Part shown: positions 27,961-40,600 of the stretch, one piece after another
How positions within the stretch are numbered: position 1 is the first letter of the stretch
Layout: every line of letters starts with the position of its first letter
Source of the DNA: Meloidogyne chitwoodi
Lineage: Eukaryota; Nematoda; Chromadorea; Rhabditida; Meloidogynidae
Reading direction: 5' to 3'
DNA: 64,000 nucleotides
NCBI GenBank assembly: GCA_015183035.1
Contig: JACZZP010000019.1
Span: 434,001-498,000, forward strand
Translations under genes and position numbers: made by a program
The notes under the pieces: model-generated
The model's database searches: none
What the model was told of the DNA's origin: nothing
The model's input: only the letters and a program-made list of their open reading frames with translations

Positions 27961-28971
27961 AAAGCCATATTTTTAAGACCATTTAAAGTACGTCCAATGG
28001 CTAAAGGAGTCACTGCCTTAGGACTATCTTAACAACAATCTTATATTTTTTAAAGTAAAATAAATGGTACCATAAACTTCACAAATTTCAGGAGGAAAAT
28101 ACATAGTTGGTATGTGATGAGAAACATGAACACAAGGAAGATTCGGATATTTTAAGTGCGTATGATATTGTATGCTATAATGTTGTGCAATTGTACGATT
28201 TTCTGTTTTTGTCTTTCCATATGGTTTGAAATCAAATCTTGAAGGAAAAATTTTATTTAAAGTTCAGAAAATTTTAAACATTTCTATAAAACAAAAATTT
28301 ATGACAAAATTTAAAAAGTAAAGACATTTAAGACTTTTGAAAAAATTTGAAAAAGTTAAGAAAAAATTTTAAATTTAAAAAGATTATTTCTCGATGATAA
28401 TGTTGATACATACAGTGATGTAAAAGTTCCAGTTCAAGTTCCGGAACTGGAACTGCGGAAGCACCAAATTTCTGGAACTGCTTTGGAACTAGTTCCGGAA
28501 CTGGAACTATGAAAATAAAAAATGCAGTTCCGGAACTTGAACTAGTTCCGTCGAAATTTTGGAACTTTTGCATCACTGGATACATACAGCCTTAACCCAA
28601 TTTTTTAATAAAATAAATATTTACGCAAGTGTCTGAGAAATTTCACTAGTAACACCAATAGCCTTATATGTTTTTCCTCTCATTCCAAAATTAGTTAATC
28701 TAACAGTAATTCCATTAAACGCATTTACTAATTCAGTATGTTGTTTTTTAGTAATATCATAGTAATTGCCCAGTCGTTTAAAGGGTAATTCCAAAACATC
28801 AGCAATAAGGTTGACCACAGGCATTTTTTTATCTGAGTTTTTTGCGAGTTCCGTCTCATAATTTTTTATCATTGCGCAAAAATGGTGATTAGTTTTTTCG
28901 ATAAGAATTAATTCATAAAAGTTGAGAAATTTGAAAACATCAAGCAATGTTTCATTGGATAGTTGTATCAT
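27961..28971 (-). pseudogene. F-box / Argonaute PAZ chimera, probably truncated
   Basis: The ATG at 28971 opens 116 codons. Residues 1-46 (LSNETLLDVFKFLNFYEL...) have the look of the N-terminal F-box of the large root-knot nematode F-box family. From about residue 49 (MPVVNLIADVLE...) to 116 the sequence follows the start of an Argonaute PAZ domain, including NGITVRLTNFGMRGKTYK. The stop lies inside a likely donor (GC|GTAAAT at 28624). PAZ resumes at 28237 in the same phase: RTIAQHYSIQYHTHLKYP, then NLPCVHV and MYFPPEIC, the most conserved PAZ stretch. A third open piece (28027-27961, SPKAVTPLAIGRTLNGLKNM) joins in phase through a second short putative intron and ends at another donor-like GTAAAC. 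I do not recognise this piece; its end weakly recalls a PAZ start. Both presumed acceptors end in AAG, not the usual CAG. There is no Argonaute N domain and no MID/PIWI, so slicing is impossible. It may be a pseudogene or a small-RNA-binding remnant. Argonaute identity is firm, F-box likely, expression unknown. Confidence 0.7.
28405..28586. mobile_element. hAT-type MITE (166 bp) with 8-bp target duplication
   Basis: The element spans 28413-28578. Its ends are inverted repeats of 19 bp with one mismatch: CAGTGATGTAAAAGTTCCA on the left, and CAGTGATGCAAAAGTTCCA when the right end is read in reverse. CAGTGATG is a typical hAT terminus. The 8-bp sequence GATACATA is repeated exactly on both sides (28405-28412 and 28579-28586), the hAT target-site length. 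The interior is built of GTTCC/GGAAC units and contains the perfect palindrome AGTTCCGGAACT three times (28437, 28491, 28526). It has no transposase. It lies inside the presumed first intron of the F-box/PAZ gene. Confidence 0.9.
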
Positions 28972-29040
28972 ATTTTAATGAAATTTTGAAGCTTTTTAAA
29001 ATATTTTTGAATATTTATATGAGAGTAAAATAACAAAATT

Positions 29041-29460
29041 AAGATGAGAGAAATTTATTTTCGCTTGTTCAATTTATTGAGTGCTGGGCAGTGTGCCTTG
29101 TCTTTCATGCAATGTTAATCCTTATTTCTCTTAGACAATTTGTAGTGGAAGAGAAAGAGAAAATTAGACTGACTAGGTTGTGCCTACCTTTCAATTTTTA
29201 CAATTTTATCGGGAGCTGTACATTTCGTCGAACAAAATTGCACGACATTTCGCCTCTATGGAAAAAAACTACATTTCGTTTACCCGAGACCACGATTTTT
29301 TGCCTTGGGACGAAATGTCGTGCAAGCTGTCGACGAAATGTCTGGACACGATTTTGTCGATGTATATTTTGCTGTATAAAAGAAAAGAAAGACAGTGAGA
29401 GAGAAAGAAAGAGAAACGTTTGCACAGATTAAATTCACTAGTCTAGTACTTGTGCAATTT
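29041..29460. other. Unidentified GC-richer segment with a long hairpin
   Basis: This is less AT-rich than its surroundings. Left arm 29221-29252 (CATTTCGTCGA...TTGCACGACATTTCG) pairs with right arm 29311-29340 (CGAAATGTCGTGCAA...TCGACGAAATG), leaving a loop of about 58 bases. Downstream is TATAAAAG at about 29376 followed by a purine-rich GAGAGAAAG tract. The open frames here (up to 113 codons) begin with GTG or lie in the hairpin and look accidental. It could be a foldback element or a promoter remnant; I see no target duplication. Confidence 0.5.
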
Positions 29461-31990
29461 AGGCAAAATTAAACAAAAATAAATATCATTCATAATTATA
29501 AATTTCCAATAATGATTATTTTAGAATTCTATTAAAAATATTTAAATTAACAACAAGCTTTTATTAAAAATTTTCTTTAATCAAGATAATAATTTTTATT
29601 AACTAATATATTCTCAATAAATAATAATATACCTACATATTTTTAAAATTTATTTAACTATATAATTAATTAATCTTATTATACTTTAAACTAAATTACC
29701 ATATAAACAAAATTTAAATTATAACAAAATTTCTAACTTATAATAATATAATAACATTAATTAATACAAAAAATAAAACAATAATAATTTAACGAATATA
29801 AACAATAAAAAATTCTGCAAAGAGCATATCGGATCAATTCGTTGGAATCAAAAGAAATAACTCACACAATTTAAATATCAAATTTTATTTTAAGACATTC
29901 TCAAAAAAACTGCTGACCAAGTAAAATCCAAATTTTTGGAAGACGGTATGAGTACAAAAAAAATTATATCTGTCAAATTTCAACAACTATTAATTTAAAA
30001 TATAAAAAATAAATTAAAATATATGTATAATAACATTAATTAATAAAAACGATAAATTATAATTATACTCAAAGTAGCGATGCATTGAAAAATTATTATG
30101 GAATACGACACATACATTTTATTATATTTTTATACTATTAAGTACGCTCTCAAGGCAATACTGGTTGAATTTATTGCAGCTTTATAATATTAAATTATTC
30201 GACCTTAAATAAAATATCAATTTTAATATAAACGATAGATATACAGCGAATAAAAGACAATTTTATTTAATTATATTAAAAATTTAGATTATATAAAATT
30301 AATACATAATTAATTTAATGTTATTTTATTTTTAATGAATGTTTAATACATATTGTACAGAAAACGATGCAATTCAAATCTGTAAATTTTAATTTATATA
30401 TAATTATTTAAATTCTTCTAAAAATTTAATATTTTAACAAAATTAAATTTATTTTTCAATGCATAATTTAAAAATAATTCTTTATCATTAATAAATTATA
30501 TAGAAATCAATTGAGAACACCTCAAAAAATTTAACTATGTCTGGTATGTTAATTTTAGAAGGCATCTGTTCTTTAAGGGAATAAAGTTCGAAGGTAAGTT
30601 GAGAAGGTGGACTTAAATAATCCAATCTTAATAATTTTGAGATAATTAAATTATAATTTTAACGTATATAAATATTTTTAAAAATAAGTAATTCTTCAAA
30701 AAGTACCCTTCCATCTTGTCAAAAAATATAAAACTATTAAATAATAAAAAATAGTTTGTTTAATTACACAAACTTATTAAATTTATAAAATTAAACTATA
30801 CTTTTTTTAAAAAAATATGTTATATCCAGATGAATATATTGAGATATTACTCGTTTATACGCATTTATTTCAAAGTATATAATTTTATTTATTCTACTAT
30901 TTTTAATTAAAATTAAAGAATTAAAAAATTAGTTTTCCATTAAATAATTTTATATTAATATTTATTTTTAAACAATTATACGCTATATTTTGTAAATAAA
31001 TTGAAAAAATATTAATTTAAAAAAATTAACTAAACTTTAAGAAAACTAAGGAATTACAGCTCCCATTTTAGAACCCTGATCTATGAAAATCACATAATCA
31101 GCGTGTGATAAAAATATGTAAAAATTTATTTTTAAAATAATTAAAATTATTCAAAAAAAATTAAAAATGAATCGACATCTTAAAATTATACGGAGATCAT
31201 CCTTGATCAAAAAACCATTTTTAAATTAATTAGAAATATTTAATAAATAAATTTGTAACATAAATTAAACCTTTTTTTATTAAAAAAAATATAAAATAAT
31301 ATAATAATTTATTTATTTTATTAAAATAAAAACTTTTATTTCTTCAAATACATTTTAAAATTTAAATTCTTTAAATTCATTTTTAATTTAGATAAAAGTC
31401 AGCTTTCTTCGAAAACTTCTTTAAACAGTATTGTTACAGACCGAATGAAAGAGTCGGTCATGTTAATGCTCACAAATTTAAAATAATATAAAAATTCGAC
31501 TTGAGAAAATTAACACTTAAACAGTCGACCACACACGTCTTTTATAAATAACATTGTTACATAAATAAATATAAAAAATAAAATATTTTTAAGAAAATAT
31601 CAACTTAAACTCTTTAATTTCAAAATATAAAAGGCTAGGGCACCATTAGTGGTGGTCAGCCGGTGATATTCGAAAAAAAAATTAAAAATAAAATTTTTTA
31701 TTAATTTAAAAATAAATTTCTTCAAAATTAAATAATTCTTCAGTATTAATTAAAAACTTTTTATTTAATTATTTAAACATTTATTTTTAAATATTCATTA
31801 ATAAAGATTAATGGAAAAACAATCTAGATAACCAACTTTCTATAAAGTGTCCAGTGTTCGTAATTTAAAAAAAATTTGAAACGGGACAAATTACAGGTGG
31901 ACAAAAAAGGTGTAAATTTTTATTAACAAATAAAGAATTATATATATATATATTTTGAATTTACGAGAAATTTTTTTTTATCCAAAATTA
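29461..31990. other. AT-rich sequence without recognised features
   Basis: There is no open frame of note and no recognisable gene on either strand. A small 6-bp inverted repeat (GACCGA...TCGGTC) lies at 31439-31459. A GC-richer patch near 31630-31670 is unidentified. Confidence 0.5.
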
Positions 31991-33020
31991 ATACTTCTAT
32001 GTGTAAATTGTTGAGTTTATTTTATGGCAAATATATTCTCCCGATTACCAAATTGTTGCTACTACCAGGGATGTATTTATTAACGCAGTGGCGGAAGAAG
32101 GGAGTTACGAAAGAAAGTTGTGTCCAATATGAAAGTAGTCATGATCAAATATTTGCTCATTTCGGGGACAGACAATTATGCGGGCGAAATAAAAATGATT
32201 TTTAGAACTTTTATTGATTTAAAAATATAAATATTATTTAAACCTGTTCAGCATTCATTATGCTTACAAATTTATTTTTAATTAATAATTAAGAGCTGCG
32301 TGGATTTTGCAATCTGCCAACTATTACTACAACAAAATCCATTTTTAAATTAATCATAAATATTTAATAAATAAATTTATTAACATTAATTAAACTACTT
32401 TTTTACCAAATAAATAAAAATATTGCAAAAATAAATCAAAATTTTATATAATTTATTTATTATAAAATCATAGCAATTTCTTGCTTGATTTCATCAAAAC
32501 TTCAAAAGATATATCTTTTAGATGTTGAGTTGTAAAACGTTAAAAATTAATTCCTTGATATTTACTTTTGATTATTACAATAAACAAAGGATAATTAAGT
32601 TTAAAGCAAAATCATAATTAGTGATCAAAAATTTGTATAAAATTTTAAAATAAACTTTTTATAAAATAATAATCTAAATTATGTCATCTTTAACAACATT
32701 TATATTTAAATAAAAAATAATAAACTTATTAAATTAAATTTTTTTCTACTTAAATTACACTTTTACTATATTTATATAGCGTGCATACTCGAAAATTGAT
32801 TTCATTTTTTGTAATTCAATAAATATTTATTTAAGTTTGTTTGGCTAATGAGGCATAAACAATTAGGGAATTAATATTATATTCTACATACTAAATTAAT
32901 TAAATATAAAAAATATTATTCTAAATAATTAATATAAAAAAATGTACATCACAATAAATTGGTTGAATAAATTAAATGTTAAATTTATAATACTAAAATT
33001 ATTAAAAATATAATAATACA
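31991..33020. other. AT-rich sequence with a patch shared with 51.28 kb
   Basis: Bases 31999-32205 hold an open frame of 68 codons with no family I recognise. Within it, ATGTATTTATTAACGCAGTGG at about 32071 resembles ATGTATTTATTAGCGAGAATTGG at about 51281. Both may be decayed pieces of one dispersed transposon. The remainder is featureless. Confidence 0.35.
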
Positions 33021-33021
33021 A

Positions 33022-33101
33022 GAGGCAATCTGCTGGCTCAACGAAAGATAATTCGATGCAAAACATGCCAACAACGAGGATTTTCGACTATGACCGTATA
33101 G
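33022..33101 (+). pseudogene. Possible Merlin-type transposase N-terminal fragment
   Basis: Bases 33022-33048 read EAICWLNER, and after an intervening stop 33051-33101 read IRCKTCQQRGFSTMTV before another stop. A WL motif followed by a C-x2-C pair resembles the N-terminal zinc-binding start of IS1016/ISXO2-type (Merlin) transposases, and better fragments of that family lie downstream (34.7, 43.8, 48.5-49.7 kb). The match is short; another transposase family is possible. Confidence 0.4.
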
Positions 33102-34685
33102 GTAATGAAAAAAATGAAAGAAGAATGTTAAAAAATATAAAGTTAATAATAAAGAAAATAAAAAAAATTAGTTAAAGGAATTAGACGGCCAGGAAGTTAA
33201 TTAAATGTGTATATTCTAGAAGAAATTTTAAATGAAACAATTACAGGCATGCACAAATAAAAACAATTGAAACAAATATAAAATTGTCAGAAATTAAGCT
33301 ACCAGAATTTTCGGGGAGACAAAAAATTGGCAAAGTTTTCTGAGGAATTAGAATTCGCTGTTGATGAACAGTCAATACAGTATACTTTTTAAATAAATAA
33401 ATTATTAATATAAACAAGATTAATTACCCAGGTTTAAGATATTAATTATTAATATCAAATTTATATAACTAAAATTCTACCTATAACTAAAAAAATAAAT
33501 AAAAAATACAACAAAGTCTTTATTTTTACAAGTCGCTGCTCCGAAAATAATTTGCTAAACTCAATAAAATATTGGGATAGAAATTGTGCAACTTTCAAAA
33601 AATATGTTTTGGATCTAAAGAATTCAGCTAAAAATACTATTGCGAATATTAAATGGAATGGGTTTATAATTTAATTAAATTTATTTTATTAATAAATATT
33701 CAATTATTAATGATTTTTTAGATAAAAAATGTTTGTTTGCCCTATAGGTATGCGACAGTTGCAATATTTTAAAAATTAAATTAAAAGTTCCAATAAATTA
33801 TTTTTTGTTTACAATCTTTTCATTAATTAATTGTCGAAAATGCAACAAAGAAATAAAATTTAAATAAAATATATTATTAATGTAAATTAATAAAACAAGT
33901 GTGAACCATTTTTACACTTGTTTAAAAATTATTTTATAAAAACATTATTTTTTTACAGCAGCCCATTTGTATAAATACCAATCACAAACACAACTTTTTA
34001 TTATTTTTAATATTAAAATTATTATTTTCCTCTTTATTAATTATAAAATAAAAATCACTCTTGTATGAACAATATTTTGTTTGGCAAAAAGCTCAGTTCA
34101 CAGATTTTTAAATAATTTGTAAATTATTACGAAAATTCGATTTTTGGAATGTCAGACGAACATACAAAATGAAAACTGAACTGAACAATTCGAAAATTGA
34201 AATCAAAACATAAATTTTATATTGTCAAGTACAAATATTTAAATAATTAAAAATGTTTGCTTACATTGTTGATATCTTTTAAACAAAAATCTTAATGATC
34301 TAACAGAAGGACAAAAAAATCTTTGATAGCGAATTAAACGAATTTGATGATTTACCTTGTGTAATATATTTTAATCAATGCATAATAAATTAAAATTTGG
34401 TTAATTTATTTAATAATAACCATTAAACAAGTCGAAAAATGATATTTCATAAAAAATTATTAATAAAATTAATCTGATATCGGACTATACATCAAATTAT
34501 AATAAAAATTATTTACATTAATACTTCAAATAACGATAATTACAATACTACCATATACAGCTTTTTGAAAAAATATTTATCAACATTAGTGAATAAAATT
34601 GATAATTAATGAATTCATCGTTATAAATGAACAAATTATACCTCAACTCGACAAATTAAAATAAATTTTATTAAAAGCTATAGTA
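33102..34685. other. AT-rich filler between Merlin-like fragments
   Basis: Only one small piece may be coding-derived: about 33600-33650 reads KNSAKNTIANIKWNGF, which could be another decayed part of the helix region before the Merlin catalytic domain. The rest is featureless. Confidence 0.3.
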
Positions 34686-34805
34686 GATTGGCATAATTTT
34701 TTGAGAGATTTAACCGTGACTATGAAGGGGTGTTTATTATTGGGAGTGTAACTTTGGTAGATTGATGAGACCTGTATTTCTTGTAGCAAATAAAATAGAG
34801 ATAGA
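34686..34805 (+). pseudogene. Merlin/IS1016-type transposase relic
   Basis: Translation from 34686 gives DWHNFLRDLTVTMKGCLLLG, then stops, then IDETCISCSK. In Merlin/ISXO2-type DDE transposases a DW.NF.R block precedes the first catalytic motif (V)EIDE[ST]. The spacing and order fit, but in-frame stops and the decayed RKY.RG follow-up show it is dead. The intact GG motif expected before IDE is missing. Confidence 0.6.
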
Positions 34806-36966
34806 AGATTAGACACTTAAAAGTTTAATTTTAAATTAAATAAATTTATTCAAATTAAATGGTCTAAACGTGAAGTCGTAAAATTTATTTTTTAACAAAT
34901 TTAAAATATTTTATAATAAAATTCGTAAATAAAATATTAAATTAATTTATTATAACTGATCTAATTTTTATTGTTAAAACAATATTATTTTTAATTTTAT
35001 ATAAATATTTTGTGATAAATGCAAGCTAATCCGTAATTTTAACAATAACAGGTTTTTATTTTTTTCTATACAAATTTGTTTTTTATCGGTTAATTTGTTT
35101 ATATTGAAATAAAAAATATTGTTAATTAAAATTAATAAATTTTTTAAAAAATATTTAATTTTTATATTTTTAAAATAATACTATTTTTTTATATTTGATT
35201 GAAAATGTATGCGTTAAATGCAGAGAATCCAAAACATTTACCAGAAACAAATAGAAGATCTTATTTAAAAATTGGGATTGAAGAACTTTTATTGTTTTAA
35301 AAATTTAAATATTATTTAAATTTGTTCGACATTTTACCAATTTATTTTTAATTCATATTTAAAGTGCTGAGATCATTCATTCTGAAAATACGGTTGATTC
35401 AATTCTCAAACGATTCACTTTCATAAATTAGAATTACTATTAACTTTACACAATTTGGAAGAGTTACTTGCTTCTTATTTAAAATAAATATTTAAAAAAA
35501 AATATAAAAAGTGTTAATCAACACTAGAATCAATATAAAACTTGTTAAATTTTGTAATAATACTTTACTGCAACTGATGCTCAATATTTTGCTACAATTG
35601 ATAATATGGAACTACTTAGAAATGACAAACCAATGCATATAATAATTTCTGAGTATATTTCTAATTTAAAAATGTTATAAATATAATAATAAATATACTT
35701 TATAATATTAGTATTATTTAAACCGATTTTGTACAATTTTTACAATTTAAATATTCAGATAAAATTTATTAGAATTTATTATTAAAGTATTATTAATTCT
35801 AATAATTCGCACAGCAATATTTCTTAGTATTTCAGGGATTACAATGAGAAAGATTGCGTTGAAATAAGCCTGTCCTTCATCATGCGATGGCTAAAGTATT
35901 CTATAAAATATAACTTTATAATTTAAATAAAATTAAAATATGTATTTAATATTTATTAATTTAAAATACTTTATACATTATCATTATTCATTTTAAATAT
36001 TTAAACTTAATAATCTGATAATATTTAAAAATTTTTAAACTAATCAACTTTCCCTAAATAGGAAAAGTATGGCATTATTTCTACGCATTATTTCTCCAGA
36101 AATTTAATAAAACTGTTGTGACTTATAAACGTCACAATGTTAATTAATTAATTTGTTTATTATATTTCTTATTCGCCGAACAAATTCTTTGTAACCTTCA
36201 ATTTATTTTCATATAAATATTATAATTTTCCCCCGTAAAATTTATCTTTTCAATCTTTCATTTTATTTTATATAATTTTCTTTTAAATAAAATATTTAAT
36301 AATTTTGGTGGTAATAAAACAATTAATATAAAATTAATGAAACATTTCTACATAGAAATTAATTAATGCTATCTGTTCTAAAATTAATTAATATGAATTA
36401 TTTAAACACAACTTTGCTTAAATATAAAGTAAAACAAATTATGACATGTCTTGTCAGCTAGCTACATTTTAAGAAAATAAATTTAAATATAAAAATACAG
36501 ATAGAAAAAAATTATTAAAATATTTTAAAATAATAATTTTACAATTTTATTTAATTATTAGTTTTTTAATATTCGATATTTACTTTAATTATAAAATAAT
36601 CTAATGATATTAAAATTGTCCAATTTTTTATTCACACGGATTACAACGAAAATATCAAAATTTTATAAAAAAGTAAAAATATAATTATGATAAAATTACA
36701 ATAAAAAAATTTTAAATATTTTAAAATGAATTTATTGATTTTTTAAACGCAGAACGAAATTATCTTGATTTAAAGAAGCTACATTCTGCGTATGGAACCT
36801 AACAAAATTTTTAAAAATTATAAAAATTAGATTAAATATATACAATTTTCGATTTTTGAAATGGCAGAAGAAATTACTAAAATGAAGACTACACTTATCA
36901 AATTTGGAAAAAATAAACAATCTGATGCAATACAGCTTCAAAGTGTGGGGTACAATTATTTAAATT
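34806..36966. other. AT-rich sequence without recognised features
   Basis: There is no supported gene on either strand. Short open frames such as 36732-36941 (minus, 69 codons) are what such composition produces by chance. Confidence 0.5.
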
Positions 36967-37644
36967 ATAAAAAAGGTACTTTTCCGTTATGAGGGCAATT
37001 TCCGCAATTTTTTGTCCGCAACTTTTTTTTCTGGCACTTGTGTAGATGGGACGGCTTTTATTGTTGAAAATTATTTTTGATTTTTTCCCAAGGCAATGTG
37101 TTGTTAGAGATGCAAGAGAAGAAGTGGTGAAAGAAAGAAAAGAGAATGTTGATCAAATGCGTCGTTGGGGACGCCTATATAAACTTTTTCTTTCCTAGCT
37201 TTATTGTTCACTTTTAATATAAACAACAACATAAAAAACTTTTTTTTATAAAATTTATATATTGAATAAATCTTTTTATTTATTATATTCTTTTTTAATA
37301 AAATATATTTATTTATATTTTATATTAATACTCTAAAATTAATAAAATATATTTAATTAGTTTTAAGAGCTTAATTAATTAATTGACTACATCAACATTT
37401 TTCACCTGTCATTTATACTTTTTGTTAATCAATTATCCAAAAAATGATTCAAACTCTTAAAAATTTTACTTTATTACAATTATACACCAAAATAAGCTTA
37501 CCAGATGATGAATTTGCCTTGGGAAAAAATCAAAAATAATTTGTCCACAAAAAAAGCCGTCCCATCTACACAAGTGCCAGAAAAAAAAGTTGCGGACAAA
37601 AAATTGCGGAAATTGCCCGCATAACGGAAAAGTACCATAAAAAA
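36967..37644. mobile_element. Non-autonomous DNA transposon with 122-bp TIRs (Merlin-like?)
   Basis: Left arm 36975-37096 and right arm 37515-37636 are inverted copies with only a handful of differences. The outer ends read GGTACTTTTCCGTTAT when read inward from either side. The 662-bp element is flanked by an exact 8-bp duplication, ATAAAAAA, at 36967-36974 and 37637-37644. An 8-bp target duplication with GG ends, together with Merlin transposase relics nearby, suggests a Merlin MITE; hAT is unlikely because the ends are not CAG, and P-type is possible. The middle has no coding capacity. It includes CCTATATAAAC near 37171 and an AT-rich stretch. The minus-strand open frame at 37466-37705 is just the arm read through. 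Confidence 0.8.
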
Positions 37645-40600
37645 TGTCTACTTTATAATTAGAGAAAAAATAAAAAATATATAATTTAATATTTATATTA
37701 TACAAATGTTTATGAAAATATCAAGTTTTTTTAATTGTATAATTTATTAATTATATAAATATTCAAATGTCAATGAAATTATACGTCAGGAACGCAGAAG
37801 AGCAATAATTTGAAAAAGAAAAAAGAATAACCATTGCGAAATGATTTTTAGTAACGAATAAGATGAATTTGAAAGGTTTAATTTGTGTTATGTAAATTAC
37901 ATCAATTCAAATAAAATTAATATTTAAATAAATATTACATTAAATTAAACAATTAAAAATTTTTTTTACTGCAATCAATAATAATTTAAATCGAAATTTG
38001 TGTGTGATCTAAATAATACATTTTCATCAAAAATTATTTATAAATTTAAAAAATCTTTTATCAGAATACCTTATTTCCTTGACACAAGTGATAAAGCTAA
38101 TTGAAGTTTATTAATTTGATATAAAATTTAAGTCTTGTGGTGGAGTAGACATCAATAGTGTGCCGATTATAAATGATTGGGATTTTAAATACATATGTGA
38201 ATTTTTAAATTAAAAATATAATTTTTAATTTTTATAATTTTGATATTCGAATGTGCCATAACTGTTATGTTATCAATGTTCAAACCAATTTAAAAAATTG
38301 GTAATGATTAACATAAACTATAAAATAATTTTTATTTTATTAATTAGATTTAAATTCTACGTTTTTACAAAACTATTTTAGAATATTATAAAATATTATA
38401 ATTAAAAAATTTAAAAAAGTGTATTTAAAATTGATAAAAAGGCGAAATTTATAAAATATGAATGAACTTAATTTTATTATTCCTTTAATTTTGTCAATCA
38501 TTTATTTATTATTATTATTTCAATGCCATTAACACCGAAAATGCTAGAGCAAATCTGGATATACATAAGAAATGCAACTTTCACACAAAAATAAACAAAT
38601 TTTGAAAAAAAACAAGACTATTGCAAGGTTTTTAAAAATGTATACATTATTTTAAACATTAGCAAAACTCGATAAAAAATATTTTAACAAAATTTTGGAA
38701 TATTTTGGAGTCATAATATGCGTAGATAGGCAATCATGTTGTGCTCATTAAAATGGTCTTATTGACTCAAAATAATTGATATCATTAAAATACTCTAAAA
38801 TTAAAGCTTAAATTAAATAAATTAAAGCTTAAATTAAATAAAAAGTAACATTTCTTTAAATAGCGAATTATATAAAATATAGACGAATTTTAAAAGCAAG
38901 CACAGGCTGCTTCTCTGATTATGAAAGTTTCGCGTGTTAAGAATAATTTTTACCTTTTCATAAAAAATTATTTATAAATTAATAATTGTTTTAAACAAAT
39001 AAAATTTGATATTAATAATTAAACACACTTTATACAACAAAAGAAAAAAAATACAATGCATTTATTGTTCTCCATGAACACATTGGTTTATTTTATTTAA
39101 AATTATTTGATAATTTTGCAATTTAAATAATAATAAATTTGTTAGTTCCATCACAAATAAGTCCACAAAACAAAGAAACAATTATATTATTACTAATTTC
39201 AACAATTTAAAAGAGTATTAATTTAAAATTACCTATACATAATTTCACAAAACTTTCAATTTTAAAATAGAAATAATAATATTTTAAATTTTAAAAAATT
39301 ATAAACTATTTAAAAAAGTTTAGCTTAAAAATTAGTAATTTTTATTTATGTATCGACTTATATAACGCGATTTTTTATACACATTTAAATTAACCGCAAT
39401 ATTTATTATTTATAAATATTTTAATACTTTAACTTGCATAAATTAAAAATTAATATTTGATATCAAAATAAAATAGGCGTAGAGGATAATGCTCACAGTG
39501 CACTCTATAAGTATTATTGAACACAACCAGAAGAGATAAAAATTATCAAAAATATTTTGTTTATATAAACCGATGATTTTTTATTAAATTTTAAAAATTT
39601 AGCTAAAATTGAACAAAAAACATGAAAACGACCATTAAAAAATCAATGAGGAAATAATTCAACAAATCATTTTTTAAAAATTAAACTTAATTATAAAAAT
39701 TAAAAAAAGAGGCCGTTAATTTTTACAAATGTCATTTAAGTATAAACAGTCCTTAACATATTTAAAAAATAAAAATATTACATATTTTTATTTTTTATTA
39801 ATTTCTTTACCACTAACTTAGTCGAAGATGCAACTTTGAGGATTACAAAAAATTACTTGTATTAACTTATCCAAACATGTACTTCATAGAACCGGAAGGT
39901 TTAGTGTTTATATAACATTAAAAAATAAATTGTTTATTTATTATATATAACCAAAAAAATGAATTGAAGCAAAATAAAATAAAAAAATAAAAATAATATA
40001 ATTTAATTAGCATAAAGAATTCAAGCTAACTTATTAAACAATTAATAGAAGAATTTGAGATTCATGCTTAAACAAAAGTATAATGTAAAAAATCCGGAAG
40101 TTCTCTTTTTGAGTTTTAAACGATTAAAAAGATTTATCGTAAAATAACTGATAAATTTTCTTTATTTTAAAAATTTATGTGCATGAATAGATCAACGAAA
40201 AACAGCTTAATGAAATAAGATATCTATACAATTTTATAAAATAAAAAATTTTTAGACTTGCAAATATGCATAAATTCATACAAAACATTATTAAAAAATT
40301 AGTGGAAAATTATGGTAAAAAAAAATAAATTATTTAGAATGAAAAAAGTAGTCTTGAGAATTCTTTTTATTTATTTTTAATTTCTAGTCATTTATTTTTA
40401 TTTCTGCCATTATTTTTAATTTCGAGTCTTTTTAACAATTTAAATTTATAAAATATTTTAATTTAAAAAATTAATGAAAAAAATTTTGCTCAAGTTTGTA
40501 GATGACGACATAGAGATAATAATAAACATTAAAAAAAATTTTGGTTAATTAAATGTATTAATTTAAATTATACCTTTCCAAAAATTGTGCGTACAAATCA

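Noticed and set aside
28328..28585. Minus-strand open frame of 85 codons
   Set aside because: It runs through the hAT MITE and its flank; the protein is just the GTTCC repeats translated.
29091..29432. Overlapping open frames of 72-113 codons on both strands
   Set aside because: The longest starts with GTG, none shows a family motif, and all overlap the hairpin.
31439..31459. GACCGA...TCGGTC inverted repeat as a regulatory operator
   Set aside because: Arms of six bases occur by chance in a window this size, and no gene lies nearby.
37466..37705. Minus-strand open frame of 79 codons
   Set aside because: It is the right terminal inverted repeat of the 662-bp element read through; the same words appear in the left arm.
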